The position numbers and the translations under genes are program-made. Source: Rhodobacter huangdaonensis (GTDB lineage Bacteria > Pseudomonadota > Alphaproteobacteria > Rhodobacterales > Rhodobacteraceae). From it: 64,000 bases of DNA. The notes below the pieces were generated by a model. It searched no databases and had not been told where the DNA came from. It was given only the letters and a program-made list of their open reading frames with translations. The stretch spans positions 124,001 through 188,000 of the forward strand of contig NZ_SAVA01000001.1 of assembly GCF_004022465.1 (NCBI RefSeq), given 5' to 3'. This document shows, in pieces, positions 34,484 through 43,464 of this stretch; positions within the stretch are counted from its first letter, which is position 1; every line of letters starts with the position of its first letter.

Positions 34484-36301
34484 TCAGCGGTGCCGGCCGC
34501 GCGGCACGCCGTATTGCTCGAGCTTGAGATAAAGCGTCGAGCGCGAGATGCCGAGGCGCCGCGCCGTCCCGGTCATGTTGCCGCCGCATTCGGCCAGGGC
34601 GTCGAGGATTTCCGCCCGCTCCCGGTCGCGCAGCGTCGGCTCGCGCCCGGCGGGCCGGCCCTGGGCAATGGCGGGCGGCAGGTCGGCGACGTCGATCAGC
34701 CGGCTGAACGACGTCGCCGACAGCCGTTCGACCATGTTGCGCAGCTCGCGCAGGTTGCCGGGCCAGTCATGCGCCTGCAGCCGCAGCATCGCCCCCGGGG
34801 TGAAGCGCAGCGCGCCGCCACGCCGCCGCTCGGGGCTGTGCGCGGCAAGATCGGCGACCAGCGCTGGCAGGTCCTCGCGCCGCCCGGCCAGACCCGGCAG
34901 ATGCACCACCGCGCCCGAGAGACGGTAATAGAGATCGGGCCGCAACCGTCCCTCGGCCAGCCGCTCGGACAGCGGCACCGAGGACAGGCTGATCACCTGC
35001 ACCCGCCGCTCTGCGCTGCGCGCGAGCTGGGTCAGGCTCTGGACCAGCAGCGGCTGCACGGCGGCGGGCGTTTCCGCCGGCTCGTCGAGGATCAGCGTGC
35101 CGCCCCTTTCGGCAAGCCGCAGCACCGCATCCGTCGCCGCCCCGCCGCGCAGCGCCACGTCATCAAGCAGGCTGCAATCGAGCGCCGCGAGCGGCAGATC
35201 GGACAGCGGCCCGTCGGCATGCAGCGCGCGCGCAAGGGTTTCCTTGCCGCTGCCGGTCGGGCCCTTGAGCAGCAGCGCAACGCCTGCCTCGACAATCCGC
35301 TGCGCCTCGGCGCAGATCCCCGCCATCGCCTGCCCCGACCGGGCGACCGCCGCGAGATCGGGCTCCGCGGCCGCGGGCCGGCGCCGGCCCGCCCGGGCCA
35401 GCGTCACGATCAGGCCGATCGGGTCCTTGCCGTCCGAGACGATGTCGACCCCCGCACCGGGAAGCGCCGCACGCATCCGCTCGGCAAGCTGACCGACATC
35501 GCCGTCCAGCTCGGGCACGGGGTCCGGCAGCACGCCCCCGTCGGCGCCCGCCGCGCCCGCGCCGGCGCCGGCGTCGCGCAGGCTTGACCAGATCTGCTGG
35601 CCGTGCCGGTTCAGCAGCATGATCTCGTCGCCGCGCGACACGCCGCGCGACAGCAGCTGATCCACCAGCCGCTGGTGCTCCTGCAGCCCGATGCTGCGCA
35701 GCGCCTCCTCGATCTGCAGCGCCAGGCTGACCGAGAAGGCCGCGCCCCGGCGCAGCGCGTCGGTCGAGGGCGAGGAGATGTTGATCAGCCCGAGCACCCG
35801 GCCGGTGCGCGGGTCGCTGATCGGTGCGGCGGCGCAGGACCAGCGCTGGATCGCCTCGCAGAAATGCTCGACCCCCGAGATGGTGGTGGGTTTCGCCAGA
35901 TGCAGCGCGGTGCCGATCGCATTCGTGCCGATGGCGTCCTCGCCCCATCGCCCGCCCGGATGCAGGTGGTTCTCCTCGCCGCGGGCGCGGATGCGGGAAT
36001 CCCCCGTCGCGTCGAGGATCACGCCGGAGCGGTCGGCCAGCAGCAGCATCGCGCCGGCGTCGTCGAGCATGTAGCCCGTGCGCCGCACCGCTGCCTGCGC
36101 AGCCTGACGCAGCCGCGCGTTTCGGCCGCGCAGCTCGTCCAGTTCATTGCCCGCCACACAGGGCGCCTGCCGCAGGGCATGCACGTCGTCACGCCGCTGC
36201 GACCGGATCCAGGACCGGAATACGATTTCGCGGATGCTTGGGGGCACGCTCCCCAAGGCCCGAAAGCGTTCCCAGTCCTCCTTCTGGATGCTCTCTGCCA
36301 T
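34484..36301 (-). CDS. AcoR-family (NtrC-like) transcriptional regulator of acetone carboxylase, lacking GAFTGA
   Basis: A 605-residue regulator. The N-terminal GAF-like sensor (about 75-205) has GRWGEDAIGTNAIGTALHL and ISDPRTGRVLGLINISSPS, as in AcoR/AcxR. The AAA+ domain has Walker A GPTGSGKE (347-354) and Walker B LILDEP (403-408), then DLYYRLSG and HDWPGNLREL. Only about 25 residues separate the post-Walker A strand from Walker B, and the region with GAFTGA and ELFGH is missing, so it cannot contact sigma-54 in the usual way. The C-terminal Fis-type helix-turn-helix is NMTGTARRLGISRSTLYLKL. ATG 36301 was chosen to match AcoR proteins (MAESIQKEDWERFRALG). It precedes acxABC on the same strand. 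Confidence 0.9.
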   Translation of the reverse strand: MAESIQKEDWERFRALGSVPPSIREIVFRSWIRSQRRDDVHALRQAPCVAGNELDELRGRNARLRQAAQAAVRRTGYMLDDAGAMLLLADRSGVILDATGDSRIRARGEENHLHPGGRWGEDAIGTNAIGTALHLAKPTTISGVEHFCEAIQRWSCAAAPISDPRTGRVLGLINISSPSTDALRRGAAFSVSLALQIEEALRSIGLQEHQRLVDQLLSRGVSRGDEIMLLNRHGQQIWSSLRDAGAGAGAAGADGGVLPDPVPELDGDVGQLAERMRAALPGAGVDIVSDGKDPIGLIVTLARAGRRRPAAAEPDLAAVARSGQAMAGICAEAQRIVEAGVALLLKGPTGSGKETLARALHADGPLSDLPLAALDCSLLDDVALRGGAATDAVLRLAERGGTLILDEPAETPAAVQPLLVQSLTQLARSAERRVQVISLSSVPLSERLAEGRLRPDLYYRLSGAVVHLPGLAGRREDLPALVADLAAHSPERRRGGALRFTPGAMLRLQAHDWPGNLRELRNMVERLSATSFSRLIDVADLPPAIAQGRPAGREPTLRDRERAEILDALAECGGNMTGTARRLGISRSTLYLKLEQYGVPRGRHR

Positions 36302-36430
36302 GTCTGAAGCCCCTTTTGGGTGCCGCATGGTAAGGTGGCGAGGCGTGCTGTTGTCAAGAAAAAGGGCCTCGACGCTCTCCCGGGCGGGCGGCAACGGACC
36401 GATCCCCGCCGCCCGCCGCCGCGATCGCGG

Positions 36431-37438
36431 TCACACCGCCCGCATCGCCAGATAGGCCCCGCGCAGGAAGGCCGCGCCGATCTCCATCGTCTGCGGCACA
36501 TAGCGCTGCGACAGATCCTGCAGTTCGGTGACGTGGCCGTGGGTGTGGAACCAGCCGACGAGCAGCATCCGGCGCAGCATCACCATCGCCGGCAGCACCG
36601 CGAGATCGGCAGCATCGAGCGGGCGCAGGCGGGTGTAGCCCCGCAGCCAGGCCGCGACCAGGGCCGGCGTCTCCGGCGCATGCTCGACGAAGGTCAGCGC
36701 GCAGGCGAGCTCGTAAAGATGCCAGCTGATGCCGCAATCGTCGAAGTCGATGAGCTGGATGCCACCGGGGTCGACGATGAAATTCGCCATCCGCATGTCG
36801 CCATGGATCAGCCCGTGCCGGGCGGGCGGGCGGCCATAGGCACCGATCTCGGCGCGGATCTTCGCATCGACCCGCGCCAGCAGGTCGCGCTCGGCCGGCC
36901 CGACGGTCGCGTTGTCGCCCCAGTAGCCCCAGCGCCCCTGCCGCCCCATCGCCGTCTCGATGTCCCAGTGCGGGCGCACGAACCCGGGCGGCCGGCGCCA
37001 GGTCTCGTTGAAGCCATGCAGCCGCGCCGCGGTCTCGCCAAGCTCGACAAAGGCCGCCTCGGCATTGGTCTCGTCGAGCATCCGGCCGGGCACGAAGTCG
37101 AAGAGCGTGGCGAATTGCGTGGCGCCGGTCGCGTCGTGAAAGCTGGCGATCGGGGCGCCCGCAAGGGTGTCGATCACCGCCGGCGTGCGCGCCGTGCCGC
37201 TCGCGCGCAGCGCCCGGATCCAGGCGATCTCGCTCAGGATCTCGGCGCGGCTGCGCTCGCCCGGCCGGCTCAGCCGCAGCACCGCGACGCGGCCGCTGTC
37301 GGGGTCGCTCACCCGGTAGGTGGCGTTTTCCGAGATCGAGAAGATCTCGAGCTGACTGCGCGGACTGAAGCCGTATTGATCAAGCACCGCGGCGCCGTTG
37401 TCGTGCCAGATCCGCAGCGGCGGGGAAGTCGGGGTCAT
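36431..37438 (-). CDS. APH/choline-kinase-type phosphotransferase
   Basis: A 335-residue kinase of the aminoglycoside phosphotransferase fold. SISENATYRVSDPDSGRVAVLRLSRP is cut here as the N-lobe with the Lys/Arg site (VLRLSRPG), the catalytic loop is HGLIHGDMRMANFIVD, and the metal-binding Asp lies in LIDFDDCG. In this family substrates are small amino alcohols (homoserine, ethanolamine, choline, hydroxylysine), not necessarily antibiotics. It follows a class III PLP enzyme gene by 10 bases on the same strand. A kinase beside such an enzyme resembles the hydroxylysine or ethanolamine kinase plus phospho-lyase pairing, in which the phosphorylated amino alcohol is then eliminated. The substrate is unproven. 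Confidence 0.85.
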   Translation of the reverse strand: MTPTSPPLRIWHDNGAAVLDQYGFSPRSQLEIFSISENATYRVSDPDSGRVAVLRLSRPGERSRAEILSEIAWIRALRASGTARTPAVIDTLAGAPIASFHDATGATQFATLFDFVPGRMLDETNAEAAFVELGETAARLHGFNETWRRPPGFVRPHWDIETAMGRQGRWGYWGDNATVGPAERDLLARVDAKIRAEIGAYGRPPARHGLIHGDMRMANFIVDPGGIQLIDFDDCGISWHLYELACALTFVEHAPETPALVAAWLRGYTRLRPLDAADLAVLPAMVMLRRMLLVGWFHTHGHVTELQDLSQRYVPQTMEIGAAFLRGAYLAMRAV

Positions 37439-37448
37439 CGCCGCCTCC

Positions 37449-38726
37449 TCAGAGATGCGCGGGCGCGCTGGCGGAAACCGCCTCGGCCAGCCGCGCGAGG
37501 ATCTCGTCGATCTCGGCGGGTGTCGCCAGCACGCCGGGCTTGAACTGCAGCACGCTCGGATCGAGGGTCGAGAAGATCGCCCAGATGCCGCGTTCGTAAA
37601 GCGCGCGCATCACCGGCTTCGCCCCCTCGCGATCGGCGAATTCGAGCCCGACGACCAGCCCGTCCTGGCGCACGCCGGTAAGCCAGTTGCCATGCGTCTC
37701 GCGGATCGCGGCAAAGCCCGCGGCAAGGCGCGCGCTGTTCGCATGCACATTGGCGATCACCTCCGGGCGCAGCGAGATCTCAAGCACCTTGAGCGCGACA
37801 TGGGCGCCAAGTTCCGAGCCCGAGAAGGTCGACATATGGGCAAAGCCGTCGCGTTCGAGCCAGCCGCCCGCCTGATCGGTCATCACGATCGCGCCGATCG
37901 GATAGAGCCCGCCGCCGAGCCCCTTCGAGGTGACGAGGATGTCGGGCGAGAAGCCGTGCTTCTCGATCGCCCAGAGCCGCCCGGTGCGCATCAGCCCGGC
38001 CTGCACCTCGTCGGCGATGTAGAGCGCGCCGGTCTCTGCGCAGAGCGCCTTCACCGCCGCAAGGTAGCCCGGCTTCGGCATCGGAAAGCCATAGGTCGCG
38101 GGGATCGTTTCCATGATCACCGCCGCCGCGGGCTCGGCGCGCAGCATCGCCGCCATCGCGTCGATGTCGTTGAAAGGCACCGCGGCGAATTCGTCCGGCC
38201 GGTCGGCGAGGAACAGCTTCGAGAACCGCGGATTGCCCGTCGCCACCGCAAGGCCGGTGTGGCCGTGATAGGCATTCTCGATCGAGATGATCCTGCGCCG
38301 CCCGGTGCCGTAGCGCGCCGACTTGATCGCGAGGTCGATCGCCTCCGACCCGCTCGTGGCGAAGGCGACGCGGCTCAGCCCGGCGGGCGCGGTGGCAATC
38401 AGCCGCCCGGCGAGCGCGGTGCGCGCGGGCGCGGGGAAATGGTGATTGCCGATGTCGACGTGATCGAGCGCGGCCTTCAGCACCGCGACGAGTTCCGGGT
38501 TGCGGTGGCCGAGGTTGTAGGTGCCGCCGTTCAGATGCACGTCGATCAGCGCCTTGCCGTCGATGTCGTAAAGCCGGTAGCCCTCGCGCCGGCCGATCAC
38601 CAGCGGCACCCCGGCCTGTTGCCAGAACCGGGTCTTGTCGGGGTTCCAGTCGCGCTCGGAGGCCTCGAGGATCGCGTGCTTGTCGGCAAATCCCGCCCGC
38701 AAGAGCGCGTCGTCATCGTCTTTCAT
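37449..38726 (-). CDS. Class III PLP-dependent enzyme (aminotransferase or amino-alcohol-phosphate lyase)
   Basis: A 425-residue fold-type I enzyme. Landmarks are FATSGSEAIDLAIKSAR, NAYHGHTG, the Asp of IADEVQAGLMRTGR, and the Schiff-base Lys268 in LVTSKGLGGG. Sequence alone does not separate omega-aminotransferases from the phospho-lyases of the same family. The kinase gene 10 bases downstream favours an amino-alcohol phosphate substrate; a conventional aminotransferase is the alternative. ATG 38726 follows CAAGGAGC; the much longer in-frame extension upstream crosses the promoter region and is antisense to the AraC gene. Divergent from the AraC-type regulator. Confidence 0.88.
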   Translation of the reverse strand: MKDDDDALLRAGFADKHAILEASERDWNPDKTRFWQQAGVPLVIGRREGYRLYDIDGKALIDVHLNGGTYNLGHRNPELVAVLKAALDHVDIGNHHFPAPARTALAGRLIATAPAGLSRVAFATSGSEAIDLAIKSARYGTGRRRIISIENAYHGHTGLAVATGNPRFSKLFLADRPDEFAAVPFNDIDAMAAMLRAEPAAAVIMETIPATYGFPMPKPGYLAAVKALCAETGALYIADEVQAGLMRTGRLWAIEKHGFSPDILVTSKGLGGGLYPIGAIVMTDQAGGWLERDGFAHMSTFSGSELGAHVALKVLEISLRPEVIANVHANSARLAAGFAAIRETHGNWLTGVRQDGLVVGLEFADREGAKPVMRALYERGIWAIFSTLDPSVLQFKPGVLATPAEIDEILARLAEAVSASAPAHL

Positions 38727-39050
38727 CGTCCAGCTCCTTGATCCGCCCCTCGCGGGCCCTCGCAGACAGAATGCGGCCGCACGGGCGGGCGAACTTGCCT
38801 TGGCGTGACAAGTTTTTGGCCAGCCGCCACAGTGTCGCCGGGTGACGCGCGGCACCCGACCCCCCGTTTTTTGCCGGATCGGCGCCGCCCCGCTCGAACT
38901 TCCGGGCAAAAATCGGGCATTGCGGCGCCGATCTGCGCAATCAGGCACAGAATGCGAAAGCAGCCCGCACAAACCCGCTGACGACCGCAGACGCCTTCGG
39001 GGCGAGTGGTGAAGCTGCCGGATGGCCTTCGGCGAAGGGGAGATTCGGCC
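38727..39050. promoter_or_regulatory. Divergent regulatory region between PLP-enzyme and AraC genes
   Basis: This 324-base gap has no gene. It contains AACTTG-N11-CAAGTT (38792-38797 with 38809-38814), and a perfect 12-bp inverted repeat, 38877-38888 with 38922-38933, with a 33-base spacer. Both are candidate operators for the AraC-type regulator at 39051. Confidence 0.5.
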
Positions 39051-40127
39051 GTGAATCTGACACCGCTCGACAAGATCCGCGCGACCGCCGTGACCGGCTC
39101 GCATGTCCTCGCCAGCGTCACCAGCGGGCTCGAGGAGTTCATCCGCACGAATGGCGGCGACCCGCACCGGGTGCTGGCGCGCGCCGGTCTCGACATGGGG
39201 CTTGCCGAGCAGCCGACGAGCCCGATCCCGATGCGCGACTTCTGCAACGTGCTCGACGGCGCGGTGGAGGCGACCGGCAACGAGCGCTTCGGCCTGTGGT
39301 TCGGACATCAGTTCCGCCCCGAGGCGATGGGGCTGCTCGGCTATCTCGCAGTGTCCTCGGCGACGCTCGGCGCGGCGCTCGGCAGCATCGAGCGCGCCTT
39401 CCCGGTGCATCAGAGCGACAGCATGTTCCGCGTCAGCGTGACCGGGGGCATCTGCCGCATCGACTATCAGCTGCGCGACGGCTCGATCCTGAACCGGCGG
39501 CAGGACGCCGAGCTGTCGCTGGGCATGTTCTGCAACATCCTGCGCCAGCCGATGGGGGGCCGCTGGGCGCCGCTCGAGGTGCATTTCGAACATGCGCGCC
39601 CGCTCGGCACCGAGGAATACCGCCGCGCCTTCGCCTGCGACCTGCGCTTCGATCAGCCGATGAATGCGATCCTGCTGCGCGCCGAGGCGCTCGACCGGCC
39701 GATGCCGAACAGCGATCCGATCCTGCATGCGGTGCTGGCGCAGATGCTTGCCGGGATCACGCCGCGCGCCGCGGCAAGCGGCATCATCAGCGCGGTGCGC
39801 AACGAGATCGTCGACCTGCTGCGCGCGGGCTATCCGCGGCTCGAGGATGTCTCGGCCCGGCTTGCGCTGCCGTCCTGGACGCTGCAGCGCCGGCTCGGGC
39901 AGGAGGGCTGCCGGTTCAAGGATCTGGTCGACGAGGTGCGGCGCGAGCTGTCGCTCGTGCTGCTCGCGGAAGCCTCGCTCAGCGTGTCCGAGCTTGCCTT
40001 CCGGCTTGGCTATTCCGAGGTGAGCGCGTTTTCGCGCGCCTTCCAGCGCTGGCACGGGCTGTCGCCGCGCGACTGGCGCAAGCGCGCCGGGGCAGCGCAG
40101 ATCGGCGCCGGGGCGGTGCTGCACTGA
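39051..40127 (+). CDS. AraC-family transcriptional regulator
   Basis: A 358-residue regulator. The N-terminal domain (about 15-210) is of the AraC arabinose-binding-like class found in OruR/ArgR-type regulators (RVLARAGLDMGL, RFGLWFGHQFRPEAMGLLGY). The C-terminal HTH (about 250-345) has VSARLALPSWTLQRRLGQEG, LLAEASLSVSELAFRLGYSE and AFSRAFQRWHGLSPRDWRK. GTG 39051 is preferred, eight bases after GAAGGGGAG; an in-frame start at 39006 lacks a site. It is divergent from the PLP enzyme-kinase operon and is its probable regulator. Confidence 0.9.
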   Translation: MNLTPLDKIRATAVTGSHVLASVTSGLEEFIRTNGGDPHRVLARAGLDMGLAEQPTSPIPMRDFCNVLDGAVEATGNERFGLWFGHQFRPEAMGLLGYLAVSSATLGAALGSIERAFPVHQSDSMFRVSVTGGICRIDYQLRDGSILNRRQDAELSLGMFCNILRQPMGGRWAPLEVHFEHARPLGTEEYRRAFACDLRFDQPMNAILLRAEALDRPMPNSDPILHAVLAQMLAGITPRAAASGIISAVRNEIVDLLRAGYPRLEDVSARLALPSWTLQRRLGQEGCRFKDLVDEVRRELSLVLLAEASLSVSELAFRLGYSEVSAFSRAFQRWHGLSPRDWRKRAGAAQIGAGAVLH

Positions 40128-40227
40128 GATGCCCGCAGCCAGAGCGCGCAGCAGGACACGCGCCACCGCACGACGGGCGGCGCAGGCCGTTTCGCCCCCG
40201 CCGCCCGCGATGCCCTGCCGGGCGCCG

Positions 40228-41232
40228 TCAGAGGTAGCTGACCGGCTCGATCAGATCCGAGGGCTCGTCCATCATCTGCCAGTAGCGGGTGCGGATCTTC
40301 CGCGTCCAGCCCCCCGGCACGCCCGCCCCCACCGGCGCACCATCGAGCGTGACCACCGGGGTGATGCCGCCCGCCGTGGTCGCGGCAAAGATCTCGTCGG
40401 CGCCGCGCAGCATCTCGGGGGTGATGTCGCCGATCACCGTCTGCAGGCCGAAATCGCGCGCGATCTCGAGCGCGGTGCGCCGGGTGATGCCGGGCAGCAC
40501 GTTGCGCGCCGCGGTAAAGACGGTGCCGTCCTTCACCATCAGCACGTTGAAGCCCGGCCCCTCGGTGACGAAACCGTCGCTGTCGAGCAGGAAGGCGGTG
40601 CGCGCACCGCGCTCCTGCGCCTCGAAGGTGGCGCGCACCAGATCGCCCCACTGATAGTTCTTGATCCAGGGATCCATCACATTCGCGGGCGAGCGGCGCA
40701 CGCTTTGCGCGATCACCGCGTCGATGCCCTCGATCTGCCTGATCGGCGAGAACACCCACAGATAGGGGATCGCATAGACGTAAAGCTGCGAGTCCAGCGC
40801 CTCGAGGTTCTTCTCGCCGGGCTTGCGGCCATAGCCGCGCGTCACGCAGACGTTCACATAGGCCTCGCGCAGCCCCGACCGCGCGACGCAGCCGTGCATC
40901 AGATCCATGATCTCGGTCTTCGTCGCCGGCATCGGGATGCGCATCTTCTCGGCCCCGGCGAGGAAACGCTCGACGTGATCCTCGAGGCGGAAGAAATTCC
41001 CGTGCCAGACATGGGCGACGGTATAGGTCACGTCGGAATGGCCGAAGCCCGCATCGAAGATCGAGATCCGCGCCGCGGCGGCGGGCATGAACGCGCCCTC
41101 GATCCAGGCGCAGCCACCGGCAAGCGGGCTCGTCCGGTCAAGGCTGTAGCGGCTGTACTGGATCGCCTCGCCCGGCACCGTCTCGCAAATGATTTCGTCG
41201 AGGCCGGCCTCGAGGATCGTCAGCTGGTTCAT
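40228..41232 (-). CDS. Class IV aminotransferase, resembles (R)-selective amine transaminases
   Basis: A 334-residue fold-type IV PLP enzyme. Lys191 in VMDPWIKNYQWGDL is the Schiff-base Lys, and EGPGFNVLMVKDG and PGITRRTALEIARDFG are family motifs. ISIFDAGFGHSDVTYTVAH and VWHGNFFRLEDHVERFLAG recall the known fungal and bacterial (R)-amine transaminases more than branched-chain or D-alanine aminotransferases. The enzyme may therefore move amino groups from (R)-amines or D-amino acids to a keto acid. Start ATG 41232 has GGGAG upstream; ATG 41238 is too close to it. Divergent from the Liv-type transporter, which could import its substrate. Confidence 0.85.
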   Translation of the reverse strand: MNQLTILEAGLDEIICETVPGEAIQYSRYSLDRTSPLAGGCAWIEGAFMPAAAARISIFDAGFGHSDVTYTVAHVWHGNFFRLEDHVERFLAGAEKMRIPMPATKTEIMDLMHGCVARSGLREAYVNVCVTRGYGRKPGEKNLEALDSQLYVYAIPYLWVFSPIRQIEGIDAVIAQSVRRSPANVMDPWIKNYQWGDLVRATFEAQERGARTAFLLDSDGFVTEGPGFNVLMVKDGTVFTAARNVLPGITRRTALEIARDFGLQTVIGDITPEMLRGADEIFAATTAGGITPVVTLDGAPVGAGVPGGWTRKIRTRYWQMMDEPSDLIEPVSYL

Positions 41233-41510
41233 CGTCATCTCCCGTGTTGGCGTGACGCGGGAAGGGCTCCGCGCGTCCGATGCGCCAAGCCTAGGGGCAG
41301 CAAGCCGCGCGCCGCTTGACCGCAGAGGACAAGCTTCTGACTTCGCCGCGAGGCCGTGACCGGACCGTGGCACCGGATTTTCCCCGGCCCGCCGCTGCAG
41401 CGGAAATTGTGCACTGAAGTTTTCGAATCGTCGTCCCAAGTCAAGTCGCCGGTCCCGCCCCGTCGCAGGATCGGCTCAACGAAACCGTTCCGACCCCGAT
41501 GGAGGGCGTG

Positions 41511-42293
41511 ATGAGCGCGCAAGCGAAACCGGCCGAGACGGCCCCCGAAACACCGCCGCCCTTCAAGAGCTGGGGCCTCTCCGTGCGCGGGCTGACGAAG
41601 CATTTCGGCGGCGTCTACGCGATCAACGGCGTGAACCTCGACTGCAAGGAAGGCGAGATCGTCGGCCTGATCGGGCCGAACGGTGCGGGCAAGACGACGC
41701 TGATGAACATCGTCTCGGGCACGATGGCGCCGACGAGCGGTGCGGTCTATCTCGACGGCACGCCCTTCGCCCCCTCCTCGGCGGTCGATTGCGCCGAACG
41801 CGGCATCGCCCGCACCTTCCAGAACATCCGCCTGTTCAAGCGGCTCTCGGTGCGCGACAACATCCGCGTCGCCGCGGTGACCCGCGCGCGGGTGAAGCGT
41901 GCCCCGATCGACGAGGCCTTCATCGACGAGCTGATCGGTTTCATCGACCTCGGCGCGCTGGCGGGCAGCCCGGCGGGGGCGCTGCCCTACGGCCACCAGC
42001 GCCGCGTCGAGATCGCCCGCGCGCTGGCGCTGCGGCCGCGGGTGCTGCTGCTCGACGAGCCGGCGGCGGGGATGAACGAGCAGGAGACCGAAGCCCTGAC
42101 CGGCACCGTGCGCGCGATCCGCGACCGTTACGGCTGCGGCATCGTGGTGATCGAGCACGATCTCACCTTCATCATGCAGGTCTCGCAGCGGCTTTACGTG
42201 ATGCACCTCGGCGCGCTGCTGACCGAGGGCGCGCCGCAGGCGGTGCGCCACGATCCGCGGGTGATCGAAATCTATCTCGGAAGGAAAAAATGA
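41511..42293 (+). CDS. livG: Branched-chain-type ABC transporter ATP-binding protein LivG
   Basis: A 260-residue ATPase. Walker A GPNGAGKTT, the LivG-type ARTFQNIRLFKRLSVRDNI, signature LPYGHQRRVEIARAL, Walker B LLLDEPAAGMN and H-loop VIEHDLTFIM are all as in LivG. The ATG at 41511 has GGAGG at 41501-41505; an upstream ATG at 41499 would swallow it. First of five genes (livG-K-F-H-M) forming a complete HAAT uptake system; the gap before it is the divergent promoter with the class IV aminotransferase. Confidence 0.93.
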   Translation: MSAQAKPAETAPETPPPFKSWGLSVRGLTKHFGGVYAINGVNLDCKEGEIVGLIGPNGAGKTTLMNIVSGTMAPTSGAVYLDGTPFAPSSAVDCAERGIARTFQNIRLFKRLSVRDNIRVAAVTRARVKRAPIDEAFIDELIGFIDLGALAGSPAGALPYGHQRRVEIARALALRPRVLLLDEPAAGMNEQETEALTGTVRAIRDRYGCGIVVIEHDLTFIMQVSQRLYVMHLGALLTEGAPQAVRHDPRVIEIYLGRKK

Positions 42294-42294
42294 C

Positions 42295-43464
42295 ATGACC
42301 AGACAGGGAAGCTCCGCAATGCAGAAACTGACCGCCGGCGTAGCCGTGGCCGCGCTCCTCTCCGCCTCTCCGGTGTTCGCCGAGGGCAAGCCGATCCGGC
42401 TCGGCTATGCCGCGGCGATCACCGGCGGGCTCTCCCCCTATGACAGCGTGCCCGGCGCCGAATGCGCGATCGAGCGGATCAACGCGGCGGGCGGCGTGCT
42501 GGGCCGGCCGCTCGAACTTGTGGCGCGCGACATGAAATCGGATGCGGTCACCTCCTCGGTGGTGGCGCAGGAGCTGGTGGACATGGGCGTCACCGCGATC
42601 CTCGCGCCGCCCACCGACGACACCGCGATCCCGGTCGCCGCACTCGCCGCCGCGCGCCAGATCCCGGTGATCTCGGTCGGCTCGACCCAGGTGCAGCTGC
42701 CGATGGCCTCGCCCACGAACACCTACCTTACTGCCTATGGCGACAACCTCGCCGCGGGCGCCGTGGCCGAGATCGCGATCGACCGCGGCATGACCACCGC
42801 GGCCACCATGGTCAGCCGCGACTACGGCGCCTATGGCATCGTGATCCCGCAATATTTCAGCGATGCCTTCACCCATCTCGGCGGCAAGATCGTGGGCTCG
42901 GTGAACTACAACATGGGGCTTTCGGACTACAGCGCGCAGGTCGCCGAGGTGAAGGCGATGGATCCCGCGCCGCAGCTCATCGTCGGTGGTTTCCTGATGC
43001 CCGAGGCCGGCGTGATCCCGCGCCAGTTCAAGGCGGGCAATATCGATGTCGCCTTCATGGGCACCGACGGCTTCGACGACCCGGGCCTGATCGAGATCGC
43101 CGGCCAGGGCGGCGCCTCGGTCACCTTCGTCACCCATGGCTTCCCCTCCGAGGGCAGCGATCTGAAGGCCTTCTACGACGATTGCACGGCACGCGGCCAC
43201 AAGATCGAGAACGTCTTCTTCGCGCTTGGCGGCGAGGCAGTGATGCTGGTGGCCGACGCGATCACCCGCGCGGGCAGCGATGATCCGGCGGCGGTGAACG
43301 CGGCGCTTGCCGAAACCGAGGGCTTCCACGGCATCACCTCGAGCTCGATCACCTACAAGGGCCAGCACGGCGTGCCGATCAAGGAAATGTCGATCGTCAC
43401 GATCAAGGACGGCGCCTTCACCTCGGAAGGCACGATCTTGCCGAAATACATCCCGGCACCGTGA
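42295..43464 (+). CDS. Periplasmic LivK-type substrate-binding protein
   Basis: A 389-residue type I periplasmic binding protein. A signal peptide ends at SASPVFA; then come KPIRLGYAAAITGGLSPYD, AECAIERINAAGGVLGRPLE, VVAQELVDMGVTAILAPPTD and VISVGSTQVQLPMASPTN. It lies one base after the LivG stop. ATG 42295 is used (AAGGAAAA upstream), but ATG 42319 gives a cleaner signal peptide and is equally possible. Ligands of this family include branched-chain amino acids, amides and other small polar compounds; the ligand here is unknown. Confidence 0.92.
   Translation: MTRQGSSAMQKLTAGVAVAALLSASPVFAEGKPIRLGYAAAITGGLSPYDSVPGAECAIERINAAGGVLGRPLELVARDMKSDAVTSSVVAQELVDMGVTAILAPPTDDTAIPVAALAAARQIPVISVGSTQVQLPMASPTNTYLTAYGDNLAAGAVAEIAIDRGMTTAATMVSRDYGAYGIVIPQYFSDAFTHLGGKIVGSVNYNMGLSDYSAQVAEVKAMDPAPQLIVGGFLMPEAGVIPRQFKAGNIDVAFMGTDGFDDPGLIEIAGQGGASVTFVTHGFPSEGSDLKAFYDDCTARGHKIENVFFALGGEAVMLVADAITRAGSDDPAAVNAALAETEGFHGITSSSITYKGQHGVPIKEMSIVTIKDGAFTSEGTILPKYIPAP

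Noticed and set aside
36431..37438. Aminoglycoside resistance gene
   Set aside because: The fold is shared with metabolic kinases and the gene pairs with a PLP enzyme in a catabolic region.
37449..40166. A 905-residue version of the PLP enzyme extending through the AraC gene
   Set aside because: The extension is antisense to the AraC-type gene; ATG 38726 with a good ribosome site fits the family length.
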